A stretch of DNA of 64,000 nucleotides from Leclercia sp. S52 (lineage in GTDB: Bacteria > Pseudomonadota > Gammaproteobacteria > Enterobacterales > Enterobacteriaceae). Under the pieces are notes generated by a model. That model ran no database searches, was not told where the DNA came from, and was given only the letters and a program-made list of their open reading frames with translations. A program made the translations under genes and the position numbers. The stretch covers positions 62,001-126,000 of the forward strand of contig NZ_CP152474.1 of the NCBI RefSeq assembly GCF_039727615.1, read 5' to 3'. The first letter of the stretch is position 1; each line of letters begins with the position of its first letter. Below, one piece after another: positions 47,251 to 57,881 of this stretch.

Positions 47251-49188
47251 CTACTGCTGCGTGCGGTTAAAAACCTGGCGGAACATCGGCACCAGTATTT
47301 TATTACCGGTTTCGCTGAGGTGGTTATCGTCGAAGTACCAGGGCTGTAGATTTTTGCTGCCCATGCAACGACCCGCGGTACAGAGCCAGGCGGTGGGGTC
47401 CATCACCTGAACGCCGCACTGTTTTGCCGCCCGCGCCTGGGCCTGCAAAATGGCCGCGTTCTTTTGCTCGTAGTCCACCAGCGGAACCGATATATCGCGA
47501 GTGGCTTTGCCGGTCATCAGGCGATGAGATAACGTGCGGGGAACATTATGCGCCATCTCGGGGATCGGGTTAACCAGCCAGACCGGATGCGTGCGGTTCA
47601 GGGTGCACGCCATCCCGACAATTGCATCGGCATACTGCTGCAGGTACGCCTGCTTGTTTTGCGCCCTGGCGTCGAAGGTTACCAGTTGCTGTTCGGCGTA
47701 ATGCGTCAGGCGGTTCACGATCACTACCGGTACATCTGACGGGTAATCCTGCAGTCGCGAAGGGAGGGAGCGGTTGAATTCGCCGCATCCTTTGTTCTCG
47801 CCCAGTTCACCCGTCGCCAGCGTCGGGCAGCCAGAGTAAGTAATGCCGATAACCGAGCCTTTTCCCTGTGCGGCTTCTGCCAGGGCGGTTGCGGTGGCTT
47901 CCGCATGGCTGTCGCCAATAATAATGGCGACAGGCTTACCCGTACCGTATGTGCTCAGGTGCGTTTTTGGGTTGGCGGCATAGTTTTTGTTGGTGGCTTC
48001 CAGCGCGATTTTGTTTACCAACGGATCGGGCTGGCTGACAACGATATTGTTTTTCACCAGATAGCTGAACAGCCAGGCTACACCCACGCAGGCAAACAGG
48101 ATTAACCAGAATGCGCGGGTCGAACGCTGGTTCAGGTAGTTTTTGCCGGGCTGTTCGATCAAAGCCCAGGAGAGCCATCCGGCGGCGAAGGAGAGCGCAA
48201 TCGCGCTCATCACCCACAGCCCGTTATGCTGGCGACCGGAATAGATCAGAAACACCACAATAGGCCAGTGCCAAAGGTAGACGGAATACGAGCTCAGCCC
48301 TGCCCAGCGGAAGTTGCGGTCGAACAGACTAACCAGCGGCTGGTAGTCGCTGTAAATCACCAGCATCGCGCCTGCGACGGGCAGTAAGGTCAGTGGCCCG
48401 GGCCAGGCTTGCTCTGCGGTGATGAAAAACAGGGAGAGCAGGATCAGGGCGTAACCGGCGATCGCCGTAAACGGCCGCAGCCTTAACGGCAGGACAAAAC
48501 GCTGCGCGGCATACCAGACCAGCCCACCGCACAGCATCTCCCAGGCGCGATAGGGCATCAGATAGAAGCTGGTGGCCGCGTTTATGGAAGTGTGTGTAAT
48601 GCTCACCACAAACGATGCGACGGTGAGGATCAGCAGGCAGAGCCCGGTGTTCAGCTTTTTCCTGAGGGGATATAAGCCCATCATTATAAACGGCAATACC
48701 AGATAGAATTGCCATTCCACAGACAAAGACCAGGTATGTAAAAACCAGTTTTCATGCGAGTCGAGGGCAAAATAGTCCCCGGTCTCTTTGTTGAGTTTCA
48801 GGTTGGAAATAAACAGGGCGGCATAGCCAATATAGTTTCCGAGCTTTTTATACTCATTTGTCGGTAGCCAGAAAAAGGTCGCCACGGCGATAACCAGACA
48901 CATCGCCAGCAGGGCGGGAATTATTCTTTTGCAGCGCGCGGCATAAAACTGAATAAGGTTGAAGCGGTTGCGTTCCAGGCCCGTGGCGATGATTTTGGTC
49001 ATCAGGAAGCCGGAGATAACAAAAAACACATCCACGCCTGCGAAACCGCCGGGCAGCAGGGTGGCGGTAAAGTGATAGAACACAACAGAAAGAATGGCTA
49101 TTCCACGCAGCAGGTTGATGTCCTGCCTGAAATCGCGGTCAACTGAGAGGCTTGAGACGCCCTCTAAAGATAAGTTGATGTTTGCCAT
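47251..49188 (-). CDS. Acyltransferase family protein with SGNH domain (OafA/YrhL type)
   Basis: A 645-residue membrane O-acetyltransferase. The N-terminal part (about 20-370) is an acyltransferase 3 domain with ten or so helices (INLLRGIAILSVVFYHF, GGFAGVDVFFVISGFLMTK, LHTWSLSVEWQFYLVLPF). The C-terminal part (about 410-640) is a periplasmic SGNH hydrolase-like domain with IIIGDSHAEATATAL (Ser of the GDSH motif) and FDDNHLSETG. Proteins of this design acetylate O-antigen or other surface sugars, as OafA and OafB of Salmonella do. It lies between yicG and yicC, where E. coli has dinD. AT content is a little higher than around it. Confidence 0.88.
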   Translation of the reverse strand: MANINLSLEGVSSLSVDRDFRQDINLLRGIAILSVVFYHFTATLLPGGFAGVDVFFVISGFLMTKIIATGLERNRFNLIQFYAARCKRIIPALLAMCLVIAVATFFWLPTNEYKKLGNYIGYAALFISNLKLNKETGDYFALDSHENWFLHTWSLSVEWQFYLVLPFIMMGLYPLRKKLNTGLCLLILTVASFVVSITHTSINAATSFYLMPYRAWEMLCGGLVWYAAQRFVLPLRLRPFTAIAGYALILLSLFFITAEQAWPGPLTLLPVAGAMLVIYSDYQPLVSLFDRNFRWAGLSSYSVYLWHWPIVVFLIYSGRQHNGLWVMSAIALSFAAGWLSWALIEQPGKNYLNQRSTRAFWLILFACVGVAWLFSYLVKNNIVVSQPDPLVNKIALEATNKNYAANPKTHLSTYGTGKPVAIIIGDSHAEATATALAEAAQGKGSVIGITYSGCPTLATGELGENKGCGEFNRSLPSRLQDYPSDVPVVIVNRLTHYAEQQLVTFDARAQNKQAYLQQYADAIVGMACTLNRTHPVWLVNPIPEMAHNVPRTLSHRLMTGKATRDISVPLVDYEQKNAAILQAQARAAKQCGVQVMDPTAWLCTAGRCMGSKNLQPWYFDDNHLSETGNKILVPMFRQVFNRTQQ

Positions 49189-49308
49189 TAAGTTTCCTGA
49201 AAAGAACGATCAGAATAAGGAATGCGGCCTGCATTCTATCAAAATCACGAAAAGACTGCTTATGTTCTGATGCGCCGAAAGCAGACAGTAAATTCTTATG
49301 GCTATTAA

Positions 49309-49336
49309 ATAAAAATGGTCCCTTAACGGGACCATT
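49309..49336 (-). terminator. Rho-independent terminator after yicC
   Basis: Read on the minus strand, TGGTCCCGTTAAGGGACCA forms a hairpin with a 7-8 bp stem, followed by five T, one A and three T. It lies 25 bases past the yicC stop codon and separates yicC from the acyltransferase gene. Confidence 0.85.
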
Positions 49337-49361
49337 AATAACAAAGTAACGCGGTTACGGC

Positions 49362-50225
49362 TTATTCGATGTTCTGGATCTGCTCGCGCATTTGTTCAAT
49401 CAGCACTTTCAGTTCAATCGCAGAATTAGTGACTTCGGCGTTGATCGATTTAGACGCCAGGGTGTTCGATTCGCGGTTGAACTCCTGCATCATAAAGTCG
49501 AGACGGCGGCCCACAGCTTCTTTCTTCTTCAGAATGTTGTAGGTCTCTTTAACGTGCGCTTCCAGACGGTCCAGCTCTTCGGAAACGTCGATACGCTGGG
49601 CCATCAGCACCAGTTCCTGCTCAAGACGGTTATTCTCCAGCTGAACTTCGGCATCTTCCAGTTTGGCGACCAGACGTTCGCGCTGCCACTGCAGGATTTC
49701 TGGCATATGGGAACGAACTTTTACCACTTCGCCGCTCACGCCTTCCAGGCGCTGCTCGATCAGCGCTTTCAGCGCCTGGCCTTCGGTTTCACGGGCCACG
49801 ATGAAATCGTCCAGCGTACCGTCCAATGCCGCCAGGATCTCTGCGGTAATGGCGTCCAGATCCTGTTCGCCAGCCGCCATCACGCCAGGCCAGCGCAGAA
49901 TATCAACCGGATTGATTTCGCCTTCGTCGCTTTGCATCTTGACCCAGTTAGCGGCGTTCACCAGCTGTTTAGCCAGTTTTTCGTTGAGGATCAGCTCCCC
50001 TTGCGCACTCGCATCGGGCTCAAAACGCAGGTTGCATTCAACCTTGCCGCGCGTCAGGCGAGCACGGATACGTTCACGAACCACGGGCTCAAGACTGCGG
50101 AACTGCTCCGGCATACGGAAATAGGTTTCAAGATAGCGTTGGTTTACCGAGCGCATTTCCCAGGTAGCGCTGCCCCAGCTACCCTTGATTTCACGGCGGG
50201 CGTAGGCGGTCATACTGCGGATCAT
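49362..50225 (-). CDS. yicC: YicC/YloC family endoribonuclease
   Basis: A 287-residue protein equal in length to E. coli YicC, which has endoribonuclease activity and affects degradation of the small RNA RyhB. It starts MIRSMTAYARREIKGSWGSATWEMRSVNQRYLETYF and ends LKKKEAVGRRLDFMMQEFNRESNTLASKSINAEVTNSAIELKVLIEQMREQIQNIE, both highly conserved. It is divergent from rph over about 125 bp. Confidence 0.96.
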   Translation of the reverse strand: MIRSMTAYARREIKGSWGSATWEMRSVNQRYLETYFRMPEQFRSLEPVVRERIRARLTRGKVECNLRFEPDASAQGELILNEKLAKQLVNAANWVKMQSDEGEINPVDILRWPGVMAAGEQDLDAITAEILAALDGTLDDFIVARETEGQALKALIEQRLEGVSGEVVKVRSHMPEILQWQRERLVAKLEDAEVQLENNRLEQELVLMAQRIDVSEELDRLEAHVKETYNILKKKEAVGRRLDFMMQEFNRESNTLASKSINAEVTNSAIELKVLIEQMREQIQNIE

Positions 50226-50308
50226 AGACATTTCCGTTTTTGAAGGAGAGATGGGGGGATTATAGCTTTCGGGGCTTTCTCAGGATAGGAATAAGCGCGT
50301 TTAATCCG

Positions 50309-50314
50309 TATAAT
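50309..50314 (+). promoter_or_regulatory. -10 box of the rph-pyrE promoter
   Basis: A perfect TATAAT lies 37 bases before the rph start codon in the yicC-rph gap. A clear -35 hexamer 17 bases upstream is not seen, so only the -10 element is proposed. Confidence 0.55.
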
Positions 50315-50350
50315 GCGCAGCCACATTCGTTTCAAGCCGGAGATATCATC

Positions 50351-51067
50351 ATGCGTCCATCAGGTCGTAGCGCCAACCAGGTGCGCCCCGTCACCCTGAC
50401 CCGTAACTATACAAAACACGCTGAAGGCTCTGTGCTTGTTGAATTTGGTGACACCAAAGTGCTGTGCACCGCCTCCATCGAAGAGGGCGTGCCGCGCTTC
50501 CTGAAAGGCCAGGGTCAGGGCTGGATCACTGCCGAATACGGCATGCTGCCACGCTCCACCCATACCCGTAACGCCCGCGAAGCGGCTAAGGGTAAACAGG
50601 GCGGCCGCACCATGGAAATCCAGCGTCTGATCGCCCGTGCGCTGCGCGCGGCGGTGGATCTGAAAACGCTGGGCGAATTCACCATCACCCTGGACTGCGA
50701 CGTGATCCAGGCGGATGGCGGCACCCGCACCGCCTCTATTACCGGTGCCTGCGTGGCGCTGGCCGATGCCCTGAACAAACTGGTCGCGGCCGGTAAGCTG
50801 AAAGCTAACCCGCTGAAAGGCATGGTTGCAGCGGTATCTGTTGGGATCGTTAATGGCGAAGCGCTGTGCGATCTGGAGTACGTTGAAGACTCTGCGGCCG
50901 AGACCGACATGAACGTGGTGATGACCGAAGACGGTCGTATCATTGAGGTGCAGGGCACCGCAGAGGGTGAGCCGTTCACCCATGAAGAGCTTCTGGCGCT
51001 GTTGGCGTTAGCCCGAGAGGGAATCGAATCTATCGTAACGACGCAGAAGGCGGCGTTAGAAAATTGA
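50351..51067 (+). CDS. rph: Ribonuclease PH
   Basis: A 238-residue phosphorolytic 3' exoribonuclease for tRNA 3'-end trimming. It begins [42 protein letters not shown] and carries [22 protein letters not shown] and the phosphate-binding [11 protein letters not shown]. The C terminus is complete, so the K-12 rph frameshift that lowers pyrE expression is absent. Translation close to the terminator hairpin before pyrE is part of pyrE attenuation. Confidence 0.97.
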   Translation: MRPSGRSANQVRPVTLTRNYTKHAEGSVLVEFGDTKVLCTASIEEGVPRFLKGQGQGWITAEYGMLPRSTHTRNAREAAKGKQGGRTMEIQRLIARALRAAVDLKTLGEFTITLDCDVIQADGGTRTASITGACVALADALNKLVAAGKLKANPLKGMVAAVSVGIVNGEALCDLEYVEDSAAETDMNVVMTEDGRIIEVQGTAEGEPFTHEELLALLALAREGIESIVTTQKAALEN

Positions 51068-51073
51068 TTTTAA

Positions 51074-51100
51074 AGGCGACTGATGAGTCGCCTTTTTTTT
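51074..51100 (+). terminator. pyrE attenuator
   Basis: GGCGACTGATGAGTCGCC forms a 7-bp GC-rich stem followed by eight T residues. It lies 8 bp after the rph stop. In E. coli this hairpin couples pyrE transcription to UTP level through ribosomes translating the end of rph; the layout here is the same. Confidence 0.9.
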
Positions 51101-51138
51101 GTTCGTAGAAAAGCAAAAGTCAGATGAGGAGTAAACCC

Positions 51139-51780
51139 ATGAAACCCTATCAGCGCCAGTTTATTGAGTTTGCGCTTAGCAAGCAGGTACTTAAGTTTGG
51201 CGAATTTACGCTGAAATCCGGGCGCAAGAGCCCCTATTTCTTTAACGCCGGGCTGTTTAATACCGGGCGCGATCTGGCACTGTTAGGCCGCTTCTATGCC
51301 GAAGCGCTGGTGGACTCCGGGATCGAATTCGACCTGCTGTTTGGCCCGGCGTACAAAGGTATTCCGATTGCCACCACCACCGCCGTGGCGCTGGCGGAGC
51401 ATCACGATCGCGACGTGCCGTACTGCTTTAACCGTAAAGAGGCCAAAACCCACGGCGAAGGCGGTAATCTGGTCGGCAGCGCGCTGCAGGGTCGCGTCAT
51501 GCTGGTGGACGATGTGATCACCGCGGGCACTGCCATTCGTGAATCGATGGAGATTATCCAGGCCAACAACGCGACGCTGGCGGGCGTGCTGATCTCGCTG
51601 GACCGCCAGGAGCGCGGACGTGGCGACATCTCTGCCATTCAGGAAGTGGAGCGCGACTACAGCTGCAAAGTGACGTCGATCATCACCCTGAAAGACCTGA
51701 TTGCGTATCTGGAAGAGAAGCCGGAGATGGCCGGGAGCCTGGCGGCGGTGCGTGCGTATCGCGAAGAGTTTGGCGTGTAA
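51139..51780 (+). CDS. pyrE: Orotate phosphoribosyltransferase
   Basis: A 213-residue type I phosphoribosyltransferase that makes orotidine 5'-phosphate from orotate and PRPP in pyrimidine synthesis. It starts [40 protein letters not shown], and the PRPP-binding motif is [16 protein letters not shown]. The ATG at 51139 follows AGGAGTAAACCC; an earlier in-frame start overlaps that site. It is transcribed with rph and controlled by the attenuator before it. Confidence 0.98.
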   Translation: MKPYQRQFIEFALSKQVLKFGEFTLKSGRKSPYFFNAGLFNTGRDLALLGRFYAEALVDSGIEFDLLFGPAYKGIPIATTTAVALAEHHDRDVPYCFNRKEAKTHGEGGNLVGSALQGRVMLVDDVITAGTAIRESMEIIQANNATLAGVLISLDRQERGRGDISAIQEVERDYSCKVTSIITLKDLIAYLEEKPEMAGSLAAVRAYREEFGV

Positions 51781-51782
51781 AT

Positions 51783-51852
51783 GAATTGCCCGGTGGCGCT
51801 GCGCTTACCGGGCCTACAGGGTAGGCCGGATAAGGCGCAGCCGCCATCCGGC
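51783..51852. repeat. REP pair between pyrE and slmA
   Basis: Two opposed REP units, GCCCGGTGGCGCTGCGCTTACCGGGC and GTAGGCCGGATAAGGCGCAG followed by CCGCCATCCGGC, fill the gap between the convergent pyrE and slmA genes and end right at the slmA stop codon. Confidence 0.88.
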
Positions 51853-51853
51853 G

Positions 51854-52450
51854 TTACTGCAGTTGAGCAGCCACTAACGGCCAGCGGGCGTCAAAATCGT
51901 CCGTTGGACGATATTTGAATTCGCTGCGCACGAAGCGGGAGAGCATCCCTTCACAGAAGGCCAGCACCTGCCCGGCAAGCAGCGACTCATCAATGCTGTA
52001 ACCCTCGCCTTCACGCATCTTCTTTTCGCGTAAAACCTGGCGCAGCTGCGCTTCAATACGCTCAAACAGCTGGTTAATACGCCCCTGCAGTCTGTCCTGT
52101 TCAAACATCAGTGCGTGGCCGGTCAGGATACGGGTTAAACCCGGATTGCGCTCGCCGAAACCGAGGATCAGCTGAACAATCAGACGCAGCCGTGCGGTGG
52201 TGTCTTTTTCATCCTTCAGAATCAGGTTGATACGGGTGATCAGGCTGTCTTCGATAAACTCGATCAGGCTGTCGAACATCCGCGTTTTGCTGGGGAAATG
52301 ACGGTACAGCGCCGCTTCCGACACGCCCACAGAGGCGGCCAGTTTTGCGGTGGTGATGCGTTGACTGCCATCGCTGGATTCAAGCATCAGAGCCAGAGAT
52401 TGAAGTATTTCTTCGCGACGATTCCTTTTCGCTGTTTGTTTTTCTGCCAT
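51854..52450 (-). CDS. slmA: Nucleoid occlusion factor SlmA
   Basis: A 198-residue TetR-family protein that binds SBS sites on the chromosome and blocks FtsZ assembly over the nucleoid. It starts [25 protein letters not shown]; the HTH is [28 protein letters not shown]. The long C-terminal helices carry the FtsZ-binding surface. Start at 52450 is by alignment with the family. Confidence 0.97.
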   Translation of the reverse strand: MAEKQTAKRNRREEILQSLALMLESSDGSQRITTAKLAASVGVSEAALYRHFPSKTRMFDSLIEFIEDSLITRINLILKDEKDTTARLRLIVQLILGFGERNPGLTRILTGHALMFEQDRLQGRINQLFERIEAQLRQVLREKKMREGEGYSIDESLLAGQVLAFCEGMLSRFVRSEFKYRPTDDFDARWPLVAAQLQ

Positions 52451-52567
52451 GTTGCAAAATACCCCTGAAAATAAGCACTTGTCAGGCTGACATCCACACA
52501 ACGACCGCAAACAGACGTTTGCGGTTTGTTAATACGTTATTAGATTGTGGGATGCGTTTAGCCGGGT

Positions 52568-53026
52568 TTATTTACGCCCGGAATGGCCGAAGCCGCCTTC
52601 GCCGCGATCGGTGGCGTCGAAGTCTTCTACCAGATTAAATTCAGCCTGTACCACCGGGACGAACACCATCTGGGCGACACGCTCGCCGGGTTGAATGGTG
52701 AAGCTGTCCTGGCCACGGTTCCAGACGGAGACCATCAGCTGACCCTGATAGTCAGAATCGATCAGGCCTACCAGGTTGCCCAGCACGATACCATGCTTAT
52801 GGCCAAGGCCAGAACGCGGCAGGATCACCGCCGCCAGAGAGGCATCGGCAATGTGGATGGCAAGACCGGTCGGCAGCAGCGTGGTGGCGCCCGGTGCCAG
52901 CTCTACCGCGTCGTCGAGGCAGGCGCGCAGATCAAGACCGGCAGAGCCGGAAGTGGCATAGGTCGGCAGCGGGAATTCCTGACCAACACGCGGGTCCAGA
53001 ATCTTAACGTCGATTTTTTTCATCAT
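52568..53026 (-). CDS. dut: dUTP diphosphatase
   Basis: A 152-residue trimeric dUTPase that keeps uracil out of DNA and supplies dUMP. The five conserved motifs are present: [12 protein letters not shown] (1), [14 protein letters not shown] (2), [23 protein letters not shown] (3), [15 protein letters not shown] (4) and the flexible C-terminal [17 protein letters not shown] (5). The start is one of two adjacent ATG codons inside the end of coaBC; the two genes overlap by about 23 bp and are co-transcribed. Confidence 0.97.
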   Translation of the reverse strand: MMKKIDVKILDPRVGQEFPLPTYATSGSAGLDLRACLDDAVELAPGATTLLPTGLAIHIADASLAAVILPRSGLGHKHGIVLGNLVGLIDSDYQGQLMVSVWNRGQDSFTIQPGERVAQMVFVPVVQAEFNLVEDFDATDRGEGGFGHSGRK

Positions 53027-54218
53027 AACGGGTAACGATCTCGTCCAGTAATAGTTGGCCCAGGAGTTCCTTGCGCTCAAGCGGTAAGACTTTATCTCCA
53101 TCCTGCCAGAATAGGTGCAGTGCGTTGCTGTCGCTGTTAAATCCTTGGGTGGCCAGCGATACGTCGTTCGCGCAAATCAAATCGAGGTTTTTGCGGGTAC
53201 GTTTTTGCCGGGCATATTCTTCCACATTATTCGTTTCAGCGGCAAACCCAACAACGTAAGGACGACGATCTTTTAGCGCGGCGACACCGGCAACGATATC
53301 CGGGTTTTTCACCATTTTTATCGTGATTTCATCGCCTTGCTTTTTAATTTTCTCATCCGCAACGGCCGCTGCCCGGTAGTCTGCCACGGCGGCGCAGCCA
53401 ATAAAAATCTGCTGCTGTTGGGCCTGTGCCTGAACGGCCGCTTCCATCTCCAGCGCGGTCGTTACGTCAATGCGCTGCACCCGCGGCGGCGTCGGCAGCG
53501 ACACCGGGCCGCTGACCAGCGTGACTTTGGCTCCGCGCTGTGCGGCGGCGGCGGCAATCGCAAAGCCCATCTTGCCGGAGCTTTGGTTGGTGATATAGCG
53601 CACCGGATCCAACGGCTCACGCGTCGGACCCGCGGTAATCATGATGCTGAGATGTTGCAGATCGTTGACAGGTGAAAAATGGCTGGCGGCCAGATCCACA
53701 ATCGCCAGCGGATCCAGCATGCGGCCCGGGCCGATATCGCCACAGGCCTGGCTGCCGCTGTCCGGCCCCCAGATCAGCAGGCCGCGGGAAGCCAGCGTTT
53801 CAAGGTTATGCCGGGTGGCCGCGTTGCGGTACATCTGCTGGTTCATGGCCGGGACCACGGCGACCGGCGCCGGAGTGGCCAGGCAGATGGTGGATACCAG
53901 GTCGTTGGCCATACCGGCTGCCACACGGGCGATGAGATCGGCGGTGGCCGGGGCGAGGATGACGAGATCCGCCCACTTACCCAGCTCGATATGACCCATT
54001 GCCGCTTCCGCCGCCGGATCGAGCAGGCTGTCCGACACCGGGTAGCCCGAAACGGCCTGCAGGCTCAATGGCGTAATAAACGCTTTGCCCCCTTCGGTTA
54101 TTGCCACCCGCACGTCCGCGCCGCGCTCGCGCAAACGACGCACCAGTTCCGGCGCTTTATAGGCCGCAATGCCGCCGCTGACGCCGAGAACGATTTTTTT
54201 ACCGGCCAGGCTCATCAT
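53004..54218 (-). CDS. coaBC: Phosphopantothenoylcysteine decarboxylase/phosphopantothenate-cysteine ligase CoaBC
   Basis: A 404-residue fused enzyme for two steps of coenzyme A synthesis. The N-terminal CoaC domain is an FMN flavoprotein ([42 protein letters not shown], and the PAMNQQMY substrate clamp with the [10 protein letters not shown] loop). The C-terminal CoaB domain begins about residue 190 with [25 protein letters not shown] and carries [17 protein letters not shown]. It overlaps dut downstream and is divergent from radC. Confidence 0.97.
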   Translation of the reverse strand: MMSLAGKKIVLGVSGGIAAYKAPELVRRLRERGADVRVAITEGGKAFITPLSLQAVSGYPVSDSLLDPAAEAAMGHIELGKWADLVILAPATADLIARVAAGMANDLVSTICLATPAPVAVVPAMNQQMYRNAATRHNLETLASRGLLIWGPDSGSQACGDIGPGRMLDPLAIVDLAASHFSPVNDLQHLSIMITAGPTREPLDPVRYITNQSSGKMGFAIAAAAAQRGAKVTLVSGPVSLPTPPRVQRIDVTTALEMEAAVQAQAQQQQIFIGCAAVADYRAAAVADEKIKKQGDEITIKMVKNPDIVAGVAALKDRRPYVVGFAAETNNVEEYARQKRTRKNLDLICANDVSLATQGFNSDSNALHLFWQDGDKVLPLERKELLGQLLLDEIVTRYDEKNRR

Positions 54219-54389
54219 GATTCTTTCCTGTTGGGTTCACCTGAGAGGTGGACATTTTATCACAATCCGAAATGCATCGGGATGTTGTCCATCCGCCACT
54301 TTGCGAGGGGTTACGCAAGACAAGAAATCCGCCATCGTGAGGAGCCCGGGTCTGTGGCAGCATGGCCTGACTATGGAGGAGGAGAGAGT

Positions 54390-55055
54390 ATGGATACATC
54401 ATCCCCGCAGTTACCGCGGGAAAAAATGCTCGCAGATGGCGCGACGACCCTGACGGACGATGAGCTGCTGGCGCTGTTCCTGCGGACCGGAACGCGTAGT
54501 AAAAGCGTTTTCACGCTTTCTAAAGACCTGTTGCAGCATTTCGGCTCCCTGCATGGCTTGCTGAGTGCCGAGCTGACGGCCTTCAGGCGGGTGGACGGGA
54601 TCGGCATTGCGACATTCGCCCAGCTCAGAGGCATTGCGGAGCTTGCCCGTCGTTACTACTGCTCGGGCATAAGGCGGGAAACCCCGCTGGAGAACCCGGA
54701 GATGACCCGGGAGTTTGTACGCAGCCAGCTGGCGGAAGAGGAGCGGGAGATTTTTATGGTGATTTTCCTTGATAATCAAAACCGGGTGCTGAAACATTCC
54801 CGCTTATTTTCGGGGACCCTGAGCCATGTGGAGGTGCATCCACGAGAAATTGTGCGCGAAGCGATAAAAGTGAATGCCGCTGGCGTGATCCTCGCGCATA
54901 ATCATCCCTCAGGGCGCGCCGAACCGAGCAAAGCCGACAGAGACGTGACCGCACGCATCATGAAATGCTGTCAATTCATGGACATTCGTGTTCTTGATCA
55001 TCTGGTGATAGGTCGCGGAGAGTACGTTTCGTTTGCAGAACGTGGATGGATTTAA
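54390..55055 (+). CDS. radC: RadC family protein (JAB/MPN domain)
   Basis: A 221-residue RadC/YicR-like protein. The N-terminal helix-hairpin-helix part ([45 protein letters not shown]) is followed by a JAB1/MPN metalloprotease-like domain with [21 protein letters not shown], the HxH-x-D zinc motif. Its true function is unsettled; a DNA repair role was once claimed and later withdrawn. The ATG at 54390 follows GGAGGAGAGAG. Confidence 0.95.
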   Translation: MDTSSPQLPREKMLADGATTLTDDELLALFLRTGTRSKSVFTLSKDLLQHFGSLHGLLSAELTAFRRVDGIGIATFAQLRGIAELARRYYCSGIRRETPLENPEMTREFVRSQLAEEEREIFMVIFLDNQNRVLKHSRLFSGTLSHVEVHPREIVREAIKVNAAGVILAHNHPSGRAEPSKADRDVTARIMKCCQFMDIRVLDHLVIGRGEYVSFAERGWI

Positions 55056-55097
55056 GCCATTTCTCGCGATCCATCGGGATCTTTGTCTGTTCGGGAC

Positions 55098-55126
55098 TTG
55101 AGCACATCCTCGAGTCAGCGTATACT
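55098..55126 (+). promoter_or_regulatory. Promoter of rpmB-rpmG
   Basis: TTGAGC and TATACT are separated by exactly 17 bases, a strong sigma-70 promoter about 150 bases before rpmB. The long leader that follows may serve autogenous control of the two ribosomal protein genes. Confidence 0.75.
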
Positions 55127-55250
55127 ACGCCACCTTTGAGAATCTCGGGTTTGGCAATTGGGCCTGGCAATCGATGGTTCACTTAGAACTGCGATGACTG
55201 GGCTGTAAAGCCTGACGAGGCGCCGATACCCCATACGAAGCTCGAGCTAA

Positions 55251-55508
<258 letters not shown>

Positions 55509-55527
55509 GTACTTAAAGAGGAAATAA

Positions 55528-55698
<171 letters not shown>

Positions 55699-55719
55699 TT
55701 TTAGACTCCTTGTGCTGAA

Positions 55720-55746
55720 AAACCCCGCAACTGCGGGGTTTTTTTG
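55720..55746 (+). terminator. Terminator after rpmG
   Basis: AACCCCGCAACTGCGGGGTT forms a stem of about eight pairs followed by a run of T. It ends the rpmBG transcript; mutM begins 26 bases later, so part of mutM expression may come from read-through. Confidence 0.9.
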
Positions 55747-55771
55747 CATTCTGCATCTCAACGGAGGAACC

Positions 55772-56581
55772 ATGCCTGAATTACCTGAGGTAGAGACCAG
55801 CCGCCGTGGCATTGAGCCTCACCTGGTCGGTGCGACCATTCTTCACGCTGTTGTCCGCAACGGTCGTCTGCGCTGGCCGGTTTCTGATGAGATCCACGCC
55901 CTGAGCGACAAACCCGTCCTCAGCGTACAGCGCCGCGCGAAGTATCTGCTGCTGGAGCTGCCGGATGGCTGGATCATCATCCACCTGGGGATGTCCGGGA
56001 GCTTACGTATTCTCAGCGAAGAGCTGCCTGCCGAAAAGCACGACCACGTCGACCTGGTGATGAGCAACGGCAAAGTGCTGCGCTATACCGATCCCCGCCG
56101 CTTTGGCGCCTGGCTGTGGACCAAAGAGCTGGAAGGGCATAACGTGCTGGCGCACCTGGGGCCGGAGCCGCTGTCGGATGACTTTGACGCCGGGTACCTG
56201 AAAGCGAAGTGCGCGAAGAAGAAAAGCCCGATTAAACCCTGGCTGATGGATAACAAGCTGGTGGTCGGCGTCGGTAACATCTACGCCAGTGAATCGCTCT
56301 TTGCTGCCGGGATCCATCCCGATCGGCTGGCCTCCTCGCTCTCCGCGCAAGAGTGCGAGCTGCTGGTGAGGGTGATTAAAGCGGTGCTGCTGCGTTCGAT
56401 TGAGCAGGGCGGAACCACCCTGAAGGACTTCCTGCAGAGCGACGGTAAGCCGGGCTACTTTGCCCAGGAGCTGCAGGTCTATGGTCGTAAAGATGAGCCA
56501 TGCCGGGTCTGCGGTGCGCCGATTGTGGCCACGAAGCACGCTCAGCGCGCCACCTTCTACTGCCGTCAGTGCCAGAAGTGA
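55772..56581 (+). CDS. mutM: Formamidopyrimidine-DNA glycosylase MutM
   Basis: A 269-residue Fpg/MutM that removes 8-oxoguanine and formamidopyrimidines and cuts the abasic site by beta/delta elimination. The catalytic N-terminal proline and glutamate are in [19 protein letters not shown]2TH-type helices ([31 protein letters not shown]) follow, and the C-terminal zinc finger is C-x2-C-x16-C-x2-C in [15 protein letters not shown]. The start at 55772 is fixed by the need for Pro after Met and by ACGGAGGAACC upstream. Confidence 0.98.
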   Translation: MPELPEVETSRRGIEPHLVGATILHAVVRNGRLRWPVSDEIHALSDKPVLSVQRRAKYLLLELPDGWIIIHLGMSGSLRILSEELPAEKHDHVDLVMSNGKVLRYTDPRRFGAWLWTKELEGHNVLAHLGPEPLSDDFDAGYLKAKCAKKKSPIKPWLMDNKLVVGVGNIYASESLFAAGIHPDRLASSLSAQECELLVRVIKAVLLRSIEQGGTTLKDFLQSDGKPGYFAQELQVYGRKDEPCRVCGAPIVATKHAQRATFYCRQCQK

Positions 56582-56582
56582 T

Positions 56583-56615
56583 ATGTAGGCCGGGCAAGCG
56601 CAGCGCCGCCCGGCA
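56583..56615. repeat. REP element between mutM and coaD
   Basis: GTAGGCCGGGCAAGCGCAGC followed by GCCGCCCGGC is a single REP palindrome in the gap between the convergent genes mutM and coaD. Confidence 0.8.
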
Positions 56616-56627
56616 AGAAGGCAGGAA

Positions 56628-57110
<483 letters not shown>

Positions 57111-57881
57111 TCACGCTTTCTCTGAGTAGCCGCGGTTCAGCGCCCACAGCTCGGTGTATTTATTGAAAGTATACTGGGCGTTAACCACCGCCAGTAACCA
57201 GCCCTGTTTACCGTCCAGCACGCCACCACGCAGCACCAGCGTCTTCAGGAACGCCCCTGCGGTGTGGCTGAAGATACCCGCCAGCGAGGTGGTCTTACCG
57301 CGCTGATGACGCTCCTGAGCCCAGGCCGTGGCGTAGTTAAGCTGTTTGCGCTGGAAGCTGGCAAAATCACGGCAGGTGAGGTGCAGCAGATCGCCGTCGA
57401 GGGCAATCACCTGCGCGCCTTCGCAGTCCAGTGACTCGTGCACCAGGTTATCGTTGTACTGATAGCGCGTGCGTGGGTACAGGCGCATCACGCGATCGGG
57501 ATACCAGCCGCTGTGACGCATAAAGCGGCCCAGGAAATAGTTGCGCCGGGCGATGCTGTAGACGGCGTCGGGCTGAGGCGCTTCCAGCACACGCTGGATG
57601 GCCTGTTGCAGCGCCGGCGTGACGCGCTCGTCGGTGTCGATCATCAATACATACTCGCCGGTGGCGAACTGCTGCGCGCGCTGGCGCTGGGTGCCATAGC
57701 CCTGCCAGTCGGTATTGATATAGACCTGCACACCGGCCGCGCGGGCGACCTCCACCGTGGCGTCGGTACTACCGGAATCGAGCAGGACGATCTCATCAGC
57801 CCAGGCGACGGAGGCGAGGCAATCCGGCAGCAGATCTGCGGCGTTTTTGGCGATCATCACGACCGACAGACGCGCAGACAT
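57111..57881 (-). CDS. waaE: LPS core glycosyltransferase WaaE (KdtX, GT2)
   Basis: A 256-residue family 2 glycosyltransferase that starts [57 protein letters not shown] contains the metal-binding acidic motif. In Klebsiella and Serratia WaaE adds a beta-1,4-glucose to L-glycero-D-manno-heptose I of the LPS inner core. Its ATG shares one base with the waaA stop (TAATG). The waaA-waaE-coaD order is typical of Klebsiella, Enterobacter and Serratia. Confidence 0.95.
   Translation of the reverse strand: MSARLSVVMIAKNAADLLPDCLASVAWADEIVLLDSGSTDATVEVARAAGVQVYINTDWQGYGTQRQRAQQFATGEYVLMIDTDERVTPALQQAIQRVLEAPQPDAVYSIARRNYFLGRFMRHSGWYPDRVMRLYPRTRYQYNDNLVHESLDCEGAQVIALDGDLLHLTCRDFASFQRKQLNYATAWAQERHQRGKTTSLAGIFSHTAGAFLKTLVLRGGVLDGKQGWLLAVVNAQYTFNKYTELWALNRGYSEKA

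Noticed and set aside
53679..55055. A 458-codon frame running through coaBC antisense into radC
   Set aside because: Only the last 221 codons are RadC, starting at 54390 after a good ribosome site. The rest is antisense to coaBC.
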